Positions 5,263 through 8,121 of a stretch of DNA of 8,121 nucleotides are shown one piece after another. The position numbers were made by a program, and so were the translations under genes. Position 1 is the first letter of the stretch. Every line of letters begins with the position of its first letter. Location: positions 1 through 8,121 of the forward strand of contig JAGFXQ010000225.1 in NCBI GenBank assembly GCA_017861355.1, written 5' to 3'. A model generated the notes under the pieces. That model made no database searches. It was not told the DNA's origin and worked only from the letters and a program-made list of their open reading frames with translations. This stretch comes from Bacillota bacterium (GTDB lineage Bacteria; Bacillota; Clostridia; Lachnospirales; Lachnospiraceae).

Positions 5263-6519
5263 TTAATATTCTAAAATTCTCATATCCAGGTCCTTCAGAT
5301 TACCAACCAGTGAAACAGAAGCCTTCGCCGGATTCAGATACTGGTTTGCAAATTCAGTAATGTGATTCAAGCTTACCTTATCAATTCCCTCAATCAGCTC
5401 TTCCATCTGGATCAACCGTCCACGATTTAACAATGCTTTACCGTTGGCATTCATCCTGCTCTTGGCACTCTCATTCCCCAGAATCAATTCCGTCTTAATC
5501 TGCTCCTTGGTCATAGAGAGTTCTTCTGCAGTCACACCCTTTTTCTTAATCTCTGTAATGATCTGATAAATCTTCTTCACCACAGTAGGTGTCTGAGAGG
5601 GGTTCATGGCTGCATAGATATGAAAGAGTCCAGTCTCACGGTAGGAACTGCCGTAGGAATAGATGGAATAAGTTAATCCGCTGTTTTCTCTGATCTTCTG
5701 GAACAAGCGGGAGTTCACACTTCCACCCAGGATGGAATTTAATATGGATAGCACATATCTTTCTTCTGACAGATAGGAGATACAATCAAAAGCAATATTA
5801 CAATGCAGCTGTTCAATATCTTTATGTCTTTTACATTGAACACGATTGTATTCCGGTCTGCTCTTCTTCTGATTAATCTTATCACTCTCCGCTTTGATTC
5901 CACCGAACTTCTCTTCCAAGAGGCCTAATACCATCTCTTCATCGAAATGCCCGGCTACCGAGATTATCATATTTGCTCCGACATAATAAGTGTCCATAAA
6001 ATCCAGGATCTGCTCTCTCGTTACCTTACGTACGATCTTCTTCGTGCCGGAAATCATATAGCCCAGGGGATGATCCTTCCAAATTCTCTGCTGTAGCATC
6101 TCGTGCACCAGATCCTCCGGAGAATCATCGTACATATCTATTTCTTCAATAATAACGCCTTTTTCCTTCTTCAAAGCTTTGTCATCAATCAGTGAATTGG
6201 TAAGCATATCAGAGATGATGTCAATTGCGATCGGTAAATGTTCCCTTAAAGTAGTGGCATAATATGAGGTACATTCCTTACTGGTAAAGGCATTCATATT
6301 ACCACCAATACGTGCCATCTCATCAGCGATTTGTTTTGCGCTGCGACTCTTTGTTCCTTTAAACAACATATGCTCAATAATGTGGGCTATACCATTATTA
6401 CTATCATCTTCATTGGATGAGCCTGCTTTAATCCAAATACCAAAGGATGCACTTTGTAAATATGGTAATACTTCCGTTACTACTGTAACCTTGTTGGATA
6501 ACTGATTAATCTTCGTCAT
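5263..6519 (-). CDS. M16 family zinc metallopeptidase (processing-peptidase-like)
   Basis: The 418-residue protein is a single-chain M16B (insulinase/MPP-like) peptidase. The inverted zinc motif HxxEH is present as HIIEH (H46, E49, H50). The third ligand would be one of the glutamates in GVIIEEIDMYDD (E125 or E126), about 75 residues further on. Flanking family landmarks are AHIIEHMLFKGT, GGNMNAFTS at 72-80, and the C-terminal GGSVNSRLFQKIRENSGLTYSIYS at 265-288 with the R277/Y284 pair typical of active beta-type subunits. Length suits the 410-430 residue MlpA/YmxG-type proteins of Firmicutes. There is no signal peptide, so it is probably cytoplasmic; its substrate is unknown. AGGAAGGG 6 nt before the ATG at 6519 supports the start. 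It is not next to pnp or dut-type genes, as relatives in Bacillus are. Confidence 0.94.
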   Translation of the reverse strand: MTKINQLSNKVTVVTEVLPYLQSASFGIWIKAGSSNEDDSNNGIAHIIEHMLFKGTKSRSAKQIADEMARIGGNMNAFTSKECTSYYATTLREHLPIAIDIISDMLTNSLIDDKALKKEKGVIIEEIDMYDDSPEDLVHEMLQQRIWKDHPLGYMISGTKKIVRKVTREQILDFMDTYYVGANMIISVAGHFDEEMVLGLLEEKFGGIKAESDKINQKKSRPEYNRVQCKRHKDIEQLHCNIAFDCISYLSEERYVLSILNSILGGSVNSRLFQKIRENSGLTYSIYSYGSSYRETGLFHIYAAMNPSQTPTVVKKIYQIITEIKKKGVTAEELSMTKEQIKTELILGNESAKSRMNANGKALLNRGRLIQMEELIEGIDKVSLNHITEFANQYLNPAKASVSLVGNLKDLDMRILEY

Positions 6520-6923
6520 ATAGGTCCCTTCCTATTCTTAATGTAATGTATCCATACAGCGAGCACCATATACAAACCTATTTCCTACTATTTGTTAATC
6601 AGACAAAACATAACTTCCTAATTAAGTTTTACAGCTTATTTCTTGTGTTTCTGCGACACAAAATACGGATGATACATATAGTACAAATTGCTTCATAAAG
6701 GATGCATATTAAGTAATTATGTCTCAACTTAAAAAAGTATGTTAAAAGTCAGTACTCTAGTCTATTTATTTGATTCTATCATAATTTTTTGGTATTTACA
6801 ACAATGTGGTTTATTTAATCTGAGATACTGAATCCTGTACTCATTTATAAAAATGAGTGTATTACTCCAATATCACATATTTCCGTAATAGCATATAGCC
6901 GCATGTTCATTATAGGAAGTTTT
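6520..6923. other. 404-bp gene-free gap upstream of the M16 peptidase gene
   Basis: No frame with a credible start and ribosome site is visible on either strand. The gap holds two candidate minus-strand promoters and two small hairpins: 6643-6661 (TTGTGT/ACACAA) and 6839-6858 (ACTCATTT/AAATGAGT, 4-nt loop). An 8-bp inverted repeat (TATAGGAA/TTCCTATA, 6911-6936) spans the stop codon of the carboxypeptidase gene. None has a proper T-tract, so no confident terminator is seen. I do not recognise a known riboswitch. Confidence 0.6.
6716..6801 (-). promoter_or_regulatory. Two candidate promoters upstream of the M16 peptidase gene
   Basis: Minus-strand pairs are TTGTAA (6801-6796), 17 nt, TAGAAT (6778-6773), and TTAACA (6745-6740), 18 nt, CATAAT (6721-6716). 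Each fits the sigma-A consensus at nine or ten of twelve positions. Either would leave a leader of about 190-250 nt before the ATG at 6519. The AT-rich setting makes chance matches likely. Confidence 0.35.
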
Positions 6924-7946
6924 TCATTTTCCTATACTGTTATACACAACTAATGCATCTGTAATATTATACTGTTCCGTGCGGTGATTCCCTTTCGCAC
7001 CGGCGGAAATCAGAATGTATTCATCTTCTCCCACCTCGGCAAGACTAGCAAGACATAAACCAGCTTCCTCCGTATATCCTGTTTTTCCTCCGATTATCTC
7101 ACCATCCATAATTGTTTGATTCCCTAGTCCTTTAAACATCGTACTGTAAAATGTCATTCCCTCTGGGTGCCGATTCGTAGGCAGTGTGAAATGCTTGGCC
7201 GAAGTAAAAATCTCTCGGAAGGTATCATTTTTTAGTGCATAGCTTAATAGAACAGATAAATCCTTGACGTTTGTGTAGTGGTTTTCATCATGAAGACCTG
7301 TCGTATTTTCAAAATGGGTATTGATCATTCCAAGCTCTGCCGCCTTTTGATTCATGAGCTCCACAAAATTCTGCTCCGATCCCGCAATCTGATCCGCAAG
7401 ACCAATGCAGCACTCTGCACCACTCGGGAGCATAATTCCGTAAAGAAGGTCGATTGCTTTAACCCTCTCACCTGGTTCAAAACCTGCCATGGATGCATCT
7501 GCTTCGTACAGTCCTTCAAATACAGCATTGGTAAGTTCGATTTCTGCGGTTAGATCTGGTAGATTTTCTATCGCAACAATGGTAGTCATCATTTTTGTCA
7601 AAGAAGCAGGATAAACGATATCTTCACTATTTTTTTGCATCAGAACAGTATCATCGGTTAACCGAATCAGGATTGCGTTCGGACTGTTCAGACTTTCTGA
7701 AGCTTCCGAAATGGTAGGCTCTGGAACAATAGATGGATTAGGCAATATTATTCTATCTTCAGTAGAATTAGGCGTTACCTTTACCGAACGGTATGATGCG
7801 GTATTATCGTCGTATTCCTTTTTAAAGATTTGATGGCTTCCCAGAATACTGATTGATGTGTAAGCAGATACAACAAGGACAAACATAAAGATTAGTGCTG
7901 CAAAGATACGTATTCCTGACTTTTTTCTTTTCCGTTTGCGTACCAT
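6924..7946 (-). CDS. Membrane-anchored D-alanyl-D-alanine carboxypeptidase-like protein (S11)
   Basis: The 340-residue protein belongs to the S11/PBP5-like serine peptidases that trim the terminal D-Ala from peptidoglycan stem peptides outside the cell. Residues 1-10 are strongly basic (MVRKRKRKKS). A hydrophobic segment at about 12-35 follows, a signal anchor or signal peptide without an obvious cleavage site. Residues 40-85 form a polar, Pro/Ser/Thr/Glu-containing linker. The catalytic domain runs from about 86 to 338 with the nucleophile motif SLTK (S115, K118) in YPASLTKMMT and the KTG motif at 288-290 in GGKTGYT. The second motif, normally SxN, reads SGA (175-177) in LPSGAECCIGLAD, so the usual Asn is Ala. 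There is no C-terminal PBP5 membrane-binding domain, which suggests anchoring by the N-terminal helix. AAGGGG 8-9 nt before the ATG at 7946 supports the start. Confidence 0.9.
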   Translation of the reverse strand: MVRKRKRKKSGIRIFAALIFMFVLVVSAYTSISILGSHQIFKKEYDDNTASYRSVKVTPNSTEDRIILPNPSIVPEPTISEASESLNSPNAILIRLTDDTVLMQKNSEDIVYPASLTKMMTTIVAIENLPDLTAEIELTNAVFEGLYEADASMAGFEPGERVKAIDLLYGIMLPSGAECCIGLADQIAGSEQNFVELMNQKAAELGMINTHFENTTGLHDENHYTNVKDLSVLLSYALKNDTFREIFTSAKHFTLPTNRHPEGMTFYSTMFKGLGNQTIMDGEIIGGKTGYTEEAGLCLASLAEVGEDEYILISAGAKGNHRTEQYNITDALVVYNSIGK

Positions 7947-7991
7947 AAAAATTACCCCTTATTTTGCTATGATATATTTCGTGGAACTAGG

Positions 7992-8022
7992 AGCAATATA
8001 AGAACTCCGGTATCATATTGCT
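7992..8022. repeat. Inverted repeat upstream of the carboxypeptidase gene
   Basis: AGCAATAT (7992-7999) and ATATTGCT (8015-8022) are perfect 8-bp inverted copies with 15 nt between, centred about 60 bp before the ATG at 7946. It could be a leader hairpin or an operator. The rest of 7947-8121 has only weak promoter-like sequences, for example TATCAT at 7970-7975, and no gene. Confidence 0.45.
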
Positions 8023-8121
8023 ACCATCCATTCTTCCTCTCTTCCTGATGAAATACTCATTATGATGTTACTGCAAAACAGAAGTTTATTTTCTATGATT
8101 TTATACAGAAAATCTTACGAT

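Noticed and set aside
7278..7553. A 91-codon plus-strand open frame
   Set aside because: It is antisense to the carboxypeptidase catalytic domain, with no ribosome site and no recognisable motif.
866..7946. Defence, mobile or biosynthetic system
   Set aside because: The genes are recognisable housekeeping or metabolic families with no transposase, integrase, toxin-antitoxin or cluster organisation.
8062..8121. Plus-strand ATGATG frame open to the right edge
   Set aside because: Only 20 codons are visible, with no Shine-Dalgarno sequence or recognisable sequence, so it cannot be called a gene.

Overview
The window is AT-rich with strong AGGAGG-type ribosome binding sites, a T-box riboswitch in front of a tRNA-synthetase gene, and sigma-A-like promoters. 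This points to a low-GC Gram-positive bacterium, most likely an anaerobic Clostridia (Lachnospiraceae-like) chromosome. The lineage is inferred from gene style and not tested. All recognisable genes are ordinary housekeeping or metabolic genes. I see no insertion sequence, phage, CRISPR array, tRNA or rRNA.

Layout, left to right. (1) 1-668, minus: the N-terminal half of an O-acetylhomoserine sulfhydrylase (MetY-like), cut by the window edge, with a near-consensus promoter at 725-753. (2) 776-843: a long hairpin just past the end of thrS. (3) 866-2847, minus: threonyl-tRNA synthetase, thrS. As sequenced, it is broken by a perfect 23-bp tandem duplication (2240-2285) that shifts the frame and stops translation at codon 203. 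Removing one copy restores a clean 652-residue ThrRS. (4) 2848-3260: the thrS leader, a complete T-box riboswitch with its own promoter. (5) 3383-4276, plus: an aldose 1-epimerase (LacX-like) gene diverging from thrS. (6) 4299-4352: a bidirectional terminator between convergent genes. (7) 4415-5098, minus: an AIM24/TIGR00266-family protein, preceded by a phased short-repeat tract. (8) 5263-6519, minus: an M16 zinc peptidase. (9) 6520-6923: a 404-bp gap with candidate promoters and hairpins. (10) 6924-7946, minus: a membrane-anchored D-Ala-D-Ala carboxypeptidase-like protein. (11) 7947-8121: its upstream region.

How the genes work together: apart from the thrS unit (promoter, T-box, gene, hairpin), the genes look like separate transcription units with no shared pathway. 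The main point of interest is thrS. An essential gene with an intact regulatory leader is split by a duplication at the boundary between its editing domains and its catalytic core. This is either a sequencing or assembly error, a recent slippage mutation tolerated by another copy or by a mixed population, or a split gene that works in two pieces.
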